A DNA stretch of 62,472 nucleotides from contig CADCDE010000025.1 in the NCBI GenBank assembly GCA_902800065.1, positions 1-62,472 of the forward strand, written 5' to 3'. This stretch comes from an uncultured Ruminococcus sp. Lineage in GTDB: Bacteria; Bacillota; Clostridia; Oscillospirales; Acutalibacteraceae. Both the position numbers and the translations under genes were made by a program. This document shows positions 43,906 to 52,370 of the stretch, in pieces; within the stretch, counting starts at the first letter, position 1; every line of letters starts with the position of its first letter. Below the pieces are notes generated by a model. That model did no database searches. It saw only the letters and a list, made by a program, of their open reading frames with translations, and was not told the origin of the DNA.

Positions 43906-43983
43906 TTATCTTACAGTTATTATATCATAGGAATAATATCCAAATCAATCCGAACAGATAATTTTTTAACGGGAGTGATACCA

Positions 43984-44775
43984 ATGGCGGATGAGGAGAA
44001 AAAAAAGAAATTCAGGATACATCTTCTTGATGAGATAAGGGGGCTTGCAGTTTTTTGCATGGTATTCTATCATGCTTTTTACACAATGGGTTCAATATTC
44101 AATATGTCATGGGGCATTTACCTTTTTAAGCTTTTCGAGCCTGTTGAACCATTGTTTGCAGGAATATTCATATTTGTTTCGGGAATAGCCTGCAATCTGT
44201 CAAAATCAAATATTGAAAGAGGTGTCAAGCTGGGGGTAGTAGCACTTGGAGTTACTCTTGTGACATATTTCTTTGACAAGAATCAGGTCATAATATTCGG
44301 TATACTGCATATGCTTTCGTTGTGTATGATAATATACGGACTCATCGGCAGATTTTTGAGGCTTTTCCCGATATGGCTGATGACTCCGTTAGGGATTATA
44401 TTGTTTTTTTTATCACAGCATATAGCTGAAGGATATCTGGAAATACCGTTTCTCGTCCAGTGGAAACTGCCGTCTGAGTGGTATACAACCGATTTTCTTT
44501 TCATGTTTGGTTTTCCGAAGACTGGTTTTTTTTCAGCAGATTATTTTCCGCTTATACCGTGGATATTTATTTTCTTTTCAGGATGCTCATTCGGAAGACT
44601 TATCCCGAAAAAGAAACTGCCAAAATGGATAGCAAAGAAGCATATCCCGCCGCTTGCATTTCTCGGCAGACACGCCCTTGTTGTCTATATTGCACATCAG
44701 CCCATAATATTTGGAATTTGCTGGTTAGTTCAAAAATGTATGTCAATGTTTCAGCCTGCCGCTGAACCAAAATAA
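43984..44775 (+). CDS. Membrane acyltransferase, heparan-alpha-glucosaminide N-acetyltransferase-like (DUF1624)
   Basis: 263 residues from ATG 43984, eight bases after GGGAG. Starts HLLDEIRGLAVFCMVFYHAF, the signature of this multi-pass family, followed by about seven membrane segments and a final LGRHALVVYIAHQPIIFGIC. Probably modifies a cell-surface glycan. The last base overlaps the frame of tex; the real tex start is 27 bp downstream. Confidence 0.85.
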   Translation: MADEEKKKKFRIHLLDEIRGLAVFCMVFYHAFYTMGSIFNMSWGIYLFKLFEPVEPLFAGIFIFVSGIACNLSKSNIERGVKLGVVALGVTLVTYFFDKNQVIIFGILHMLSLCMIIYGLIGRFLRLFPIWLMTPLGIILFFLSQHIAEGYLEIPFLVQWKLPSEWYTTDFLFMFGFPKTGFFSADYFPLIPWIFIFFSGCSFGRLIPKKKLPKWIAKKHIPPLAFLGRHALVVYIAHQPIIFGICWLVQKCMSMFQPAAEPK

Positions 44776-44801
44776 TGTTTATTAAAAGGAGTTTGAAGAA
44801 A

Positions 44802-46943
44802 ATGGAATATTCAAAACAGCTTTCAGAGGAATTCAAAATTAAAGAAGAATATGCACAGAATATCATCAACCTGCTTGACGAAGGAAATACAATACCTTTT
44901 ATTGCCCGTTACAGAAAGGAAATGCATGGAACACTCGATGACCAGACTATAAGAGAGATAAGCGAAAGACTGGAATATCTCAGAGGACTTGATAAAAGGC
45001 GTGGAGAGATATTCGAGCTTATATCAGGACTTGAAAAGATGGATGATGAAATTGAAAAGGCTCTTGACGGTGCAAAGACCTTAGCTGAACTGGAGGATAT
45101 ATACAGACCGTTCAAGCCAAAAAGAAAGACTCGTGCATCAGTTGCAAAGGAAAAGGGACTTGAACCATTGGCAGATATGATATTCTCGCAGGGAAATATA
45201 AGTGTAAACGAGCAGGCAGAAAAATTCATTGACAGTGAAAAAGAGGTTGAAACTGTTGAAGATGCCATACAGGGTGCAATGGATATCATTGCCGAGAACA
45301 TTTCCGACAATGCCGAAATAAGAAAGCGTCTGAAAAGTATTATAAGATATAATGCTTTTCTCGTTTCAAAAGCCGCTGATCCCGATAAAGAAAGCGTTTA
45401 CACAGTCTATTACGATTACAGAGAGCTTGTAAGCAGTATACCGGGACACAGAGTTCTTGCCATTGACAGAGGCGAAAAAGAAGAATTCCTGAAAGTTGGA
45501 ATAGAGATAGAAGCAGATGTGTGTCTTGGGGTAATGAAAAGATTTCTTGTAAAATCTGATAATGAATGTGGAGAGCTTATCGGAAAAGCGTGTGAAGATG
45601 CCTATGAAAGACTTATATTCCCGTCAGTCGAAAGAGAGATACGTTCAGAGCTGACAGAAGCAGCAGACGAGCAGGCTATCAAATTATTTGCCCTTAATTT
45701 AAGGCAGCTTTTAATGCAGCCGCCTGTCAAGGGACACGTTGCAATAGGACTTGACCCCGGTTACAGAACAGGCTGTAAATTGGCAGTTGTTGATGCAACG
45801 GGCAGAGTTCTCGACACATCTGTGATATATCCTACTCACAGTCAGGCTCAGATACAAAAATCAAAACAAACTTTGAAAGATATGATAAAAAGATATAATG
45901 TTGAGATAATAGCCATTGGAAATGGTACAGCCTCAAAGGAAACTGAAATGTTCACAGCTGAATGTATCTCCGAAATTGACAATAAAGTATCTTATATGGT
46001 AGTGAGTGAAGCAGGTGCGTCCGTTTATTCCGCTTCAAAATTGGCAGCGGCTGAAATGCCAGATTTGGATTTAACATTGAGAAGTGCGGTATCAATTGCA
46101 AGAAGACTTCAGGATCCTCTTGCAGAGCTTGTCAAAATAGAACCGAAAGCTATTGGTGTCGGACAATATCAGCATGATATGCCGCAAAAGCGTTTGAGTG
46201 AGGCACTTGACGGAGTTGTCGAGGACTGTGTAAACAGTGTTGGTGCAGACTTGAATACAGCGTCACCGGCTTTACTGTCGAGAGTATCGGGTGTCAATGC
46301 GACTGTCTCAAAAAATATCGTTGCATACCGTGAGGAAAACGGTGCATTTTCTTCCCGTGCGGAATTGAAGAAAGTTCCCAAACTTGGTCCGAAAGCGTTT
46401 GAACAGTGTGCGGGATTTCTGAGAGTACCCGAAAGCGAAAATCCGCTTGACAATACAGGCGTACATCCAGAATCATATACAGCGGCAAAACAGCTTCTTG
46501 AAATGTGCGGCTATGAGCTTTCAGACATATCCAAGGGCAATATAGGCGAACTTCCTCAAAAAGCCGAAAATATAGGACTTGAAAATATAAGTGAGAAAAT
46601 AGGTATAGGTGTACCTACATTGCAGGATATAATAAAAGAAATTACCAAACCGGGACGTGACCCGAGAGATGAACTTCCTCCTCCCCTTTTGAGAACAGAT
46701 GTACTTGATATAAACGACCTGAAAGAAGGCATGGAACTGAAAGGCACTGTCAGGAATGTAATTGACTTTGGTGCATTTGTGGATATAGGCGTACATCAGG
46801 ACGGACTTGTGCATATATCTCAGATAAGCAAAAAACGTATCAAACATCCGTCTGATGTTTTGAAAGTTGGAGATGTTGTCAATGTACGCATATTGAATGT
46901 TGATGTAGAGAAAAACAGAATATCACTGACAATGAAATTTTAA
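44802..46943 (+). CDS. tex: Tex-like RNA-binding protein with S1 domain
   Basis: 713 residues from ATG 44802 (MEYSKQLSEEF). N-terminal helical Tex domain with FIARYRKEMHGTLDDQTI, a YqgF-like RNase H fold (GLDPGYRTGCKLAVVDATG), helix-hairpin-helix region (NTASPALLSRVSGVNATVSK), and the C-terminal S1 domain (VIDFGAFVDIGVHQDGLVHI). Conserved transcription-associated protein. Full length. Confidence 0.95.
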   Translation: MEYSKQLSEEFKIKEEYAQNIINLLDEGNTIPFIARYRKEMHGTLDDQTIREISERLEYLRGLDKRRGEIFELISGLEKMDDEIEKALDGAKTLAELEDIYRPFKPKRKTRASVAKEKGLEPLADMIFSQGNISVNEQAEKFIDSEKEVETVEDAIQGAMDIIAENISDNAEIRKRLKSIIRYNAFLVSKAADPDKESVYTVYYDYRELVSSIPGHRVLAIDRGEKEEFLKVGIEIEADVCLGVMKRFLVKSDNECGELIGKACEDAYERLIFPSVEREIRSELTEAADEQAIKLFALNLRQLLMQPPVKGHVAIGLDPGYRTGCKLAVVDATGRVLDTSVIYPTHSQAQIQKSKQTLKDMIKRYNVEIIAIGNGTASKETEMFTAECISEIDNKVSYMVVSEAGASVYSASKLAAAEMPDLDLTLRSAVSIARRLQDPLAELVKIEPKAIGVGQYQHDMPQKRLSEALDGVVEDCVNSVGADLNTASPALLSRVSGVNATVSKNIVAYREENGAFSSRAELKKVPKLGPKAFEQCAGFLRVPESENPLDNTGVHPESYTAAKQLLEMCGYELSDISKGNIGELPQKAENIGLENISEKIGIGVPTLQDIIKEITKPGRDPRDELPPPLLRTDVLDINDLKEGMELKGTVRNVIDFGAFVDIGVHQDGLVHISQISKKRIKHPSDVLKVGDVVNVRILNVDVEKNRISLTMKF

Positions 46944-46960
46944 GTAAAAGGATTTTTAAA

Positions 46961-47608
46961 ATGAGAAAATATGATATAGCATTGCTTGACCTTGACGGTA
47001 CTCTCAGTGAATCAGGCGAGGGAATATTGGATTGTGTAAAAAAAGTATTTGAAGAAATGCAAAGACCTTTGCCCGATGAAAAAACTCTTTCGAGCTTCAT
47101 AGGTCCTCCATTGACAGACAGTCTTAAAAGATGCGGATTTTCCGAAGCAGATGCCGAAAAAGGTCTGCAAATCTACAAAAGGAATTTTGTTGAAACAGGC
47201 ATTTACAAAAATAAAGTTTATGACGGTATGACCGATGTTTTGAAGACTCTTAAAGATAACGGAGTTCTTTTGAGTGTTGCAACGACAAAATATCAGCCAT
47301 TTGCCGATAAGATAATAAAAATGCTGAAACTTGACGGATATTTTGATTTTGTGGGAGGTTCGAGCGGAACTCCTGAACGTCATACAAAAGTACAAGTCAT
47401 AAACTATGTTCTCGATTCTCTCGGCAGAGACAAAAAAGCTGTTATGATAGGCGATACAAAATTTGATGCAGAGGGAGCTTTTGAAGCAAAGGTCGATTTC
47501 ATTGGCTGTCTGTACGGCTACGGCACTCGTCAGGAAATGGAAAAATATTTTCCCGATACAATATTTGTAACAAATCCCTCGGAAATCGTACCTGTAATAT
47601 TGAGGTGA
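46961..47608 (+). CDS. HAD hydrolase, phosphoglycolate phosphatase-like
   Basis: 215 residues. Motif I IALLDLDGTLSESG, motif II region SVATTKYQPFADKII, motif IV VMIGDTKFDAEGA. Helical cap of the PGP/pyrophosphatase subgroup (Gph/YjjG-like). Starts 17 bp after tex; likely same transcript. Substrate unknown. Confidence 0.88.
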   Translation: MRKYDIALLDLDGTLSESGEGILDCVKKVFEEMQRPLPDEKTLSSFIGPPLTDSLKRCGFSEADAEKGLQIYKRNFVETGIYKNKVYDGMTDVLKTLKDNGVLLSVATTKYQPFADKIIKMLKLDGYFDFVGGSSGTPERHTKVQVINYVLDSLGRDKKAVMIGDTKFDAEGAFEAKVDFIGCLYGYGTRQEMEKYFPDTIFVTNPSEIVPVILR

Positions 47609-47613
47609 CCAAT

Positions 47614-48009
47614 ATGAAAAAAATCGTATTTTTGATGATATGTTCCATGCTTTTGCTTTCGTCATGCGGAAATGCAGAAACAGTTTCACAGCCGTCTTTA
47701 TCTGAAAGCATAGTTCAATCATCTGTTGACAGTTCAGAAGAAGACGATGAGCTGTGGAAAAAAATGAATCAGGCGGAGGAAAAAATAAAAACATTTCTTG
47801 AAAGCGAAGATTATAAAAATTCCGACAAAGATAAAAAAGTCGAAATGGCTATGAAATTTGTTGAGGAACTTAAAAATGACGGCTTTATCGCACATTATGA
47901 TTATGATGAAGGCAACGAGCTTATTTCATATAATCATTTGAACGGCGTGCTTGGAGGAATATCTTTCCATGATTTTTCTGAAAAAATAGATGGTCTTGCA
48001 ATGAATTAA
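47614..48009 (+). CDS. Small lipoprotein, unknown
   Basis: 131 residues from ATG 47614, five bases after GAGGTGA, which overlaps the HAD stop. Signal peptide with lipobox LLLSSC (about residue 16), a Ser/Glu linker and a charged domain (KVEMAMKFVEELKNDGFIAH). No family recognised. Confidence 0.75.
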   Translation: MKKIVFLMICSMLLLSSCGNAETVSQPSLSESIVQSSVDSSEEDDELWKKMNQAEEKIKTFLESEDYKNSDKDKKVEMAMKFVEELKNDGFIAHYDYDEGNELISYNHLNGVLGGISFHDFSEKIDGLAMN

Positions 48010-48022
48010 AGGCGGTGGATTT

Positions 48023-48691
48023 ATGAAAATATATGCTATGAGTGATATACACGGCTGTGTCAGGGAATTTGACGAGGCTCTTTCGTACATAGATTTTTCC
48101 GATAATGACACAAAGCTGGTGCTTTTGGGAGATTATATTCATTACGGCATTGACAGTTACGGTGTACTCGACAGGATAATGGACTTGCAGGAAAAGTATG
48201 GGAATGAAAGAATAATCGCTCTCATGGGAAACCATGAACAAATGGTGAGTGAAAGGGATTATCCCATTGACAACAACAGATTCGGTTATTTTTCCATTCC
48301 TCACAAGAGATTTGCCACAGATTATATTTGGTGGATAAAAACATTGCCGCTGTATTATGAAACTGAAAAACAGATATTTTGTCATGCAGGAATAGATGAA
48401 ACTCTCGGTGAAAAATGGAGAGATTCGGGAAAAAAATATTTCTTGTGGGACAGCAGTCATAAAACAGGCAGTTTTTATAAAGATATAATATCAGGTCATA
48501 TATCAACAAGTGATATTGCGGGCATTGAGGATTTTCACGATATATACTTTGACGGACAGTCACATTATTACATAGACGGCTATACACGCAAAAGCGGTAT
48601 AATACCTGTGCTTCTTTTTGATACAAACGAAGATAAATATTACCGTGCATACAAATCCAAAATCGTTCCCGTACAGCCATTCAAAAAATAA
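48023..48691 (+). CDS. Metallophosphoesterase (serine/threonine phosphatase-like)
   Basis: 222 residues with all metal motifs: DIHGC (about residue 8), GDYIHYG (about 36), GNHEQM (about 72), and later His residues (FCHAGID, SGHISTSD). It resembles bacterial PPP-family / Ap4A hydrolase-like enzymes. Final gene of the tex-HAD-lipoprotein run by spacing. Confidence 0.85.
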   Translation: MKIYAMSDIHGCVREFDEALSYIDFSDNDTKLVLLGDYIHYGIDSYGVLDRIMDLQEKYGNERIIALMGNHEQMVSERDYPIDNNRFGYFSIPHKRFATDYIWWIKTLPLYYETEKQIFCHAGIDETLGEKWRDSGKKYFLWDSSHKTGSFYKDIISGHISTSDIAGIEDFHDIYFDGQSHYYIDGYTRKSGIIPVLLFDTNEDKYYRAYKSKIVPVQPFKK

Positions 48692-48692
48692 C

Positions 48693-48721
48693 TTGACATA
48701 ATATTTGCATGAATCTATAAT
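48693..48721 (+). promoter_or_regulatory. Consensus promoter of galE
   Basis: TTGACA (48693-48698), 17 bp, TATAAT (48716-48721). The -10 area is doubled: TGAATCTATAA occurs twice in tandem (48710 and 48721). Confidence 0.85.
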
Positions 48722-48760
48722 GAATCTATAATAATATATAAAAAGGTGGACTGAAAAATT

Positions 48761-49745
48761 ATGACAATTCTTGTAACAGGCGGTGCAGGCTATATCGGAA
48801 GTCATACCTGTGTTGAGCTCCGTTGATAATTATTATAACAGTGTTCCGGCAGTCCTTGACCGTGTTGAAACAATAACCGGCAAGTCACTCAAAAGATATG
48901 AATGTGATATCCGTAACAGAGAAGGTCTTGAAAAGGTATTCGCTGAAACCTCCCCTCAGGCTGTGATACATTTTGCAGGATTGAAGGCTGTCGGTGAATC
49001 CTCAAAGCTCCCTTTGATGTACTATGAAAACAATATTTCGGGCAGTGTAGTGCTTTTTGAAGTAATGGAAAAATTCAACTGCAAGAAGATAGTTTTCAGT
49101 TCGTCAGCGACTGTTTACGGGAACAATCCCATTCCCTATAAGGAAACTATGCCGACAGGTGATGTCAGCAATCCCTACGGCAGAACAAAGCATTTCATTG
49201 AACAGATACTTGGCGATGTATATAAAGCAGACAATACATGGAGCATTTCACTTCTCAGATACTTCAATCCCATAGGTGCACATGAAAGCGGTCTTATCGG
49301 TGAAGATCCAAACGGTATACCAAATAATCTTATGCCGTTTATTTCAAGAGTTGCAATAGGAAAACTTCCTCAGCTGACAGTGTTTGGCGGAGATTACGAC
49401 ACAAAAGACGGTACCTGTATCCGTGACTATATCCACGTTGTAGACCTTGCAAAAGCACATCTCTGTGCAGTTGCAAAAATTCTCGATACAACAGGCATAA
49501 ATGCATATAATATCGGAAACGGTGTCGGTTACAGTGTATTGGATATAATCAATGCTTTTGAAAAAACAACAGGTCAGAAGCTCAATTATATTATCGGTGA
49601 CAGACGTGCCGGTGATTTGCCGGCATTCTATGCAGACGCAACAAAGGCTAATACTGAACTCGGCTGGAAGGCACAGTATGACATTGATAAAATGTGCATA
49701 GATACATGGAATTTCCAGACAAAAAATCCCGATGGTATAAAATAA
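48761..49745 (+). pseudogene. galE: UDP-glucose 4-epimerase with frame break near the N-terminus
   Basis: ATG 48761 begins a perfect GalE start (ILVTGGAGYIGSHTCVEL), with the NAD-binding GxxGxxG, but the frame ends in TGA at 48824 right after it. From about 48828 another frame continues as VDNYYNSVPAVLDRVETITG and runs to the normal C-terminus, including SSSATVYG, the YxxxK (YGRTKHF) and RYFNPIGAHESG. Compared with the family, about nine residues (between CVEL and VDNYYN) are missing, so a deletion of about 26 bp is likely. The remaining 300 residues show no other damage, which points to a recent lesion or a sequence error. Confidence 0.85.
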
Positions 49746-49755
49746 TAAAATTTTC

Positions 49756-49770
49756 AAAAAAAGGCTTGAC
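49756..49770. repeat. 15-bp direct repeat, left copy
   Basis: AAAAAAAGGCTTGAC, identical to 52017-52031. The two copies bracket the RNA-GTPase block and both include the -35 box of a promoter. Confidence 0.7.
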
Positions 49771-49794
49771 TTTTTATTTGTAATGTGTTATTAT
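49766..49794 (+). promoter_or_regulatory. Strong promoter of the RNA/GTPase cassette
   Basis: TTGACT (49766-49771), 17 bp, TATTAT (49789-49794), continuing as TATTATTATAAT. Confidence 0.75.
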
Positions 49795-49801
49795 TATAAT
49801 A

Positions 49802-49965
49802 TAAAAAATCTTTTCTTGCCAGTTGTTTGTTAGATGATGAACGATTGAGATGCGTTAGGAAAGCCTGTAATTTTGCATTGTTATAGCTTGTAGTAGCTCC
49901 CTTTATATGGTGGGCTAATGATGTTGCATTTTCAGCTCTTCTGATGTGTCAGGAGAGCTTTTTTT
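49802..49965 (+). ncRNA. Putative structured RNA or attenuated leader, unknown family
   Basis: About 164 nt from the promoter to an intrinsic terminator, without a coding frame. Visible pairings are ATGC-GTT-AGG / CCT-...-GCAT (around 49851-49880) and TAGC-t-CCC / GGGCTA (around 49894-49918, with a second TAGC that could compete), then the terminator. UCUUUUCUUG near the 5' end can pair with CAGGAGAG of the terminator 3' arm, a possible antiterminator. I do not recognise any known riboswitch, 6S RNA or T-box core. Confidence 0.55.
49934..49965 (+). terminator. Intrinsic terminator before the GTPase gene
   Basis: AGCTCTTCTG / CAGGAGAGCT, ten base pairs (one T-G), 6-nt loop, T7. It lies 37 bp upstream of the GTPase start codon. 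Confidence 0.85.
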
Positions 49966-50002
49966 GTATTATAAAAAATTTTTGAAAGGTGGTTTGTACA
50001 CT

Positions 50003-52018
50003 ATGAGTATGTATAAATCAGAAAGAAAAAAAGAAATTATAAACAAAGGAGTGATGATCTTATTACTTGGAGCGACCGGCTCGGCAAAAAGTACATTGCT
50101 TACGGAAGCGGCACAGGGGGATATACCGAAGGAAGTATTAAAAATACGTGAGGCGAAAGGTAAAGGCAGTGTTGGTTTTGTCAAAATCACGTTTACAGAC
50201 TATGAAGGCTTGAGCGAAGAAAAAATTTACAGTGAAATCACTATGAATTGTCAAACCAAAGAAGACATTGATGATGATGGTTTTATGGTCCAAGAAATTG
50301 TCTATTCTATTGCAAAGGATGTAGCGTCCAAAAAGAACAGTAATTGTAATATCGAAGATAAATGCAGAAAAGCTTTACAGCACTGTTTAAAAAAGCCTAA
50401 TAATAATACGCTTTGTTATAAGCTCAAAGATGTTTCGAACGAAAACAAAGAAAGAATTATCAAAGCAATTTTGGAAGTCATCAAAGGGCTGAATCTGAAA
50501 TCTATATTCGATGAAACAAAACGTGAAAAGGGCGACACAAAGAAAAAGAAGGTTTTTAAAAATCTTCTTATTCAAAAGACAAGAAACCGTCTAAATATTG
50601 TTTGGGATGTTATCCTTGGTATCATAAATGAAGATGTTAAGAATTTTTCAAAAAAGCTCGAAACGGAAATGGGAGCTGTCAAAGATGCTGAAAATGAAAC
50701 ATGGCGTTTCGTTATTGATGAGAGCAATTATAAAAATGAATTGGTAGAGAAAATTTTTAAAAGCGAAGACACTTCTCAGGAATATCTTTTTAGCGACGTT
50801 AAGCTTTTAGTGAGAGCAAAGAGAGGACTTTTTGATGTGGACTATGCGGACCGCCTGGCTGTTGCAGAGTATGACGAAAAAAAATGTCACAATATCCAAT
50901 TGATTGATACAATGGGTATATACCACGCTGACTATTCGAACCCTGACAGCGAAGATGAAAAAATTAAGGACTATCTTACAAAATATCATGCTGACAGGGT
51001 AATCTTCGTAATAAGCTCCGATACTGATGCTACTGTAAAAAAAGCTGATAATTCTATCATAAATGTACTTGAAAGCGTTAATTCCGATTTACAGTCACAC
51101 ATACTCTATACAAAATGGGATAAATACTTACAAGAGGTATTTATTCAGAACAAAAGATCAAATGAAGAATTTGCCAAAACTCCGGATGAACTGTTCAAAA
51201 TAGCAGAAGAAAATCAGATGAAAAAGTACCATGAAATTGAAAATGCCATTAATGAAAATGACAATAAGAGAAAGCCAAAAATAGTTTCATTAAGCCGTGC
51301 TGCTTTTACTTATGATGACAGCGATGTTTCCAAGATACTGAAGTCGAATAAAATAGGTTATGAATATGCTATCAAAGACATCGTGAAAAATGTAGCTTTA
51401 AATCTTTATAAAAACGGTGAAAAGTACAAGGTGAGTCAGAATGTTGATAATTGTATTGCACTTACGGAAATAAATTATGATCAGGAACATGATATTAGTG
51501 CATTATTTGAAAATCTCTGTATATGCAAGTCAAAAGTATTGCATCAAAGCACTGTCAGAGCCTGTATTAGAAAGTTTTTGCAAATAGGAGATATTCATAA
51601 GTCATCAGTAAATGAAGAAAATGGATTTGAAAACATCGAAACGGAATTTGTACGTGAAATCAGAAATTATTCCCAGAAATTTATTTCAAATGTTGAAATT
51701 GTAAACAGTGAGTTTTTGTTATCTGATAATATCGACAAATTCAAGGAAAGCTTTATAAAATATTTGAAAGATTACCAGTATTTGGGAAGAATTACAACTA
51801 TGCTTATCGGTAAAGATGCCTATGAAAAAGGATTTATGAAAGACTCATATTGGAAATATCAGTATGAACGCTGGAATGATATGTTGGTATATTTGCAGGA
51901 TGAGTATTTTAGCTCTTTGAGTATCAAATATAACGAAAAATTCAATGAATGTCTGGAAAAGGCTTTAAAAATATGTTTTGATGAGTTTATCAATTCAAAA
52001 TGTATTGTGGTATACTAA
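50003..52018 (+). CDS. Large predicted P-loop GTPase, unknown family
   Basis: 671 residues from ATG 50003 (MSMYKSERKKEI), after AAAGGTGG; the frame is open earlier but runs through the terminator. G1 is GATGSAKST (residues 23-31; the usual second Gly is Ala). G3 is LIDTMG (about residue 301), and G4 is TKWD (about residue 370). The stretch of about 270 residues between G1 and G3 is an unusual insertion, rich in Lys/Asp and helical. The C-terminal 250 residues are helical without membrane segments. It is not a known translation GTPase. The cassette looks accessory: single gene, own promoter, flanked by direct repeats. Dynamin-like or defence functions are possibilities only. Confidence 0.6.
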   Translation: MSMYKSERKKEIINKGVMILLLGATGSAKSTLLTEAAQGDIPKEVLKIREAKGKGSVGFVKITFTDYEGLSEEKIYSEITMNCQTKEDIDDDGFMVQEIVYSIAKDVASKKNSNCNIEDKCRKALQHCLKKPNNNTLCYKLKDVSNENKERIIKAILEVIKGLNLKSIFDETKREKGDTKKKKVFKNLLIQKTRNRLNIVWDVILGIINEDVKNFSKKLETEMGAVKDAENETWRFVIDESNYKNELVEKIFKSEDTSQEYLFSDVKLLVRAKRGLFDVDYADRLAVAEYDEKKCHNIQLIDTMGIYHADYSNPDSEDEKIKDYLTKYHADRVIFVISSDTDATVKKADNSIINVLESVNSDLQSHILYTKWDKYLQEVFIQNKRSNEEFAKTPDELFKIAEENQMKKYHEIENAINENDNKRKPKIVSLSRAAFTYDDSDVSKILKSNKIGYEYAIKDIVKNVALNLYKNGEKYKVSQNVDNCIALTEINYDQEHDISALFENLCICKSKVLHQSTVRACIRKFLQIGDIHKSSVNEENGFENIETEFVREIRNYSQKFISNVEIVNSEFLLSDNIDKFKESFIKYLKDYQYLGRITTMLIGKDAYEKGFMKDSYWKYQYERWNDMLVYLQDEYFSSLSIKYNEKFNECLEKALKICFDEFINSKCIVVY

Positions 52019-52031
52019 AAAAAGGCTTGAC
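52017..52031. repeat. 15-bp direct repeat, right copy
   Basis: AAAAAAAGGCTTGAC, identical to 49756-49770; here it starts at the GTPase stop codon and contains part of the -35 box of the leuA promoter. Confidence 0.7.
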
Positions 52032-52056
52032 AAAATCGGGTATTTTTGTGTATAAT
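52027..52056 (+). promoter_or_regulatory. Promoter of T-box-leuA
   Basis: TTGACA (52027-52032), 18 bp, TATAAT (52051-52056). Confidence 0.8.
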
Positions 52057-52062
52057 AATAAA

Positions 52063-52341
52063 AAGCGTATATATTTTCAAAGACTGCGACGGAAATAAGA
52101 TACGGAATATTCGTGCAAAGAGAGTTGTCGGGCGGTGTAAGACAATGACGGTATCTGTATGTATAGCTCATTCCTGAGTTGCCTGTCTGATATTCAGGGC
52201 AGGACGCATGACAGCGTTATTGGTCAGAGCCTTGTTGGAGGCTTGTTAATGAGTGACACTTCATTGTGTCTGAATTTTGGGTGGTACCACGTGCATTATT
52301 ATGCTCGTCCCTTGTCAAAGCGACAAGGGATGGGCTTTTTT
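52063..52341 (+). promoter_or_regulatory. T-box riboswitch (leucine), upstream of leuA
   Basis: The leader has the stem I base AGATAC/GTATCT, the AG-bulge-type region AAAGAGAGTTGTCGG, the T-box core GGGTGGTACCACG (52279-52291), and a strong terminator (GCTCGTCCCTTGTC / GACAAGGGATGGGC, T6, 52303-52341). A CTC (Leu) codon at 52166-52168 is a candidate specifier. Uncharged tRNA-Leu would stabilise the antiterminator and allow leuA transcription. Confidence 0.9.
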
Positions 52342-52370
52342 GATGAATTATATTTTTGGAGGTTTTTACA

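Noticed and set aside
47012..47794. 260-codon open frame on the minus strand
   Set aside because: It is a shadow of the HAD and lipoprotein genes, has no ribosome-binding site and no plausible protein pattern.
48783..49745. galE starting at GTG 48783 as an intact gene
   Set aside because: The first 14 residues would be an out-of-frame reading of the NAD-binding motif, so an enzyme from this start would lack its cofactor site.
49802..49965. 6S RNA or a known riboswitch
   Set aside because: No central bubble flanked by long closing stems as in 6S and no conserved riboswitch core is visible; left as unknown.
49946..50002. Upstream extension of the GTPase gene
   Set aside because: It runs through the terminator T-run and has no ribosome-binding site; ATG 50003 follows AAAGGTGG.
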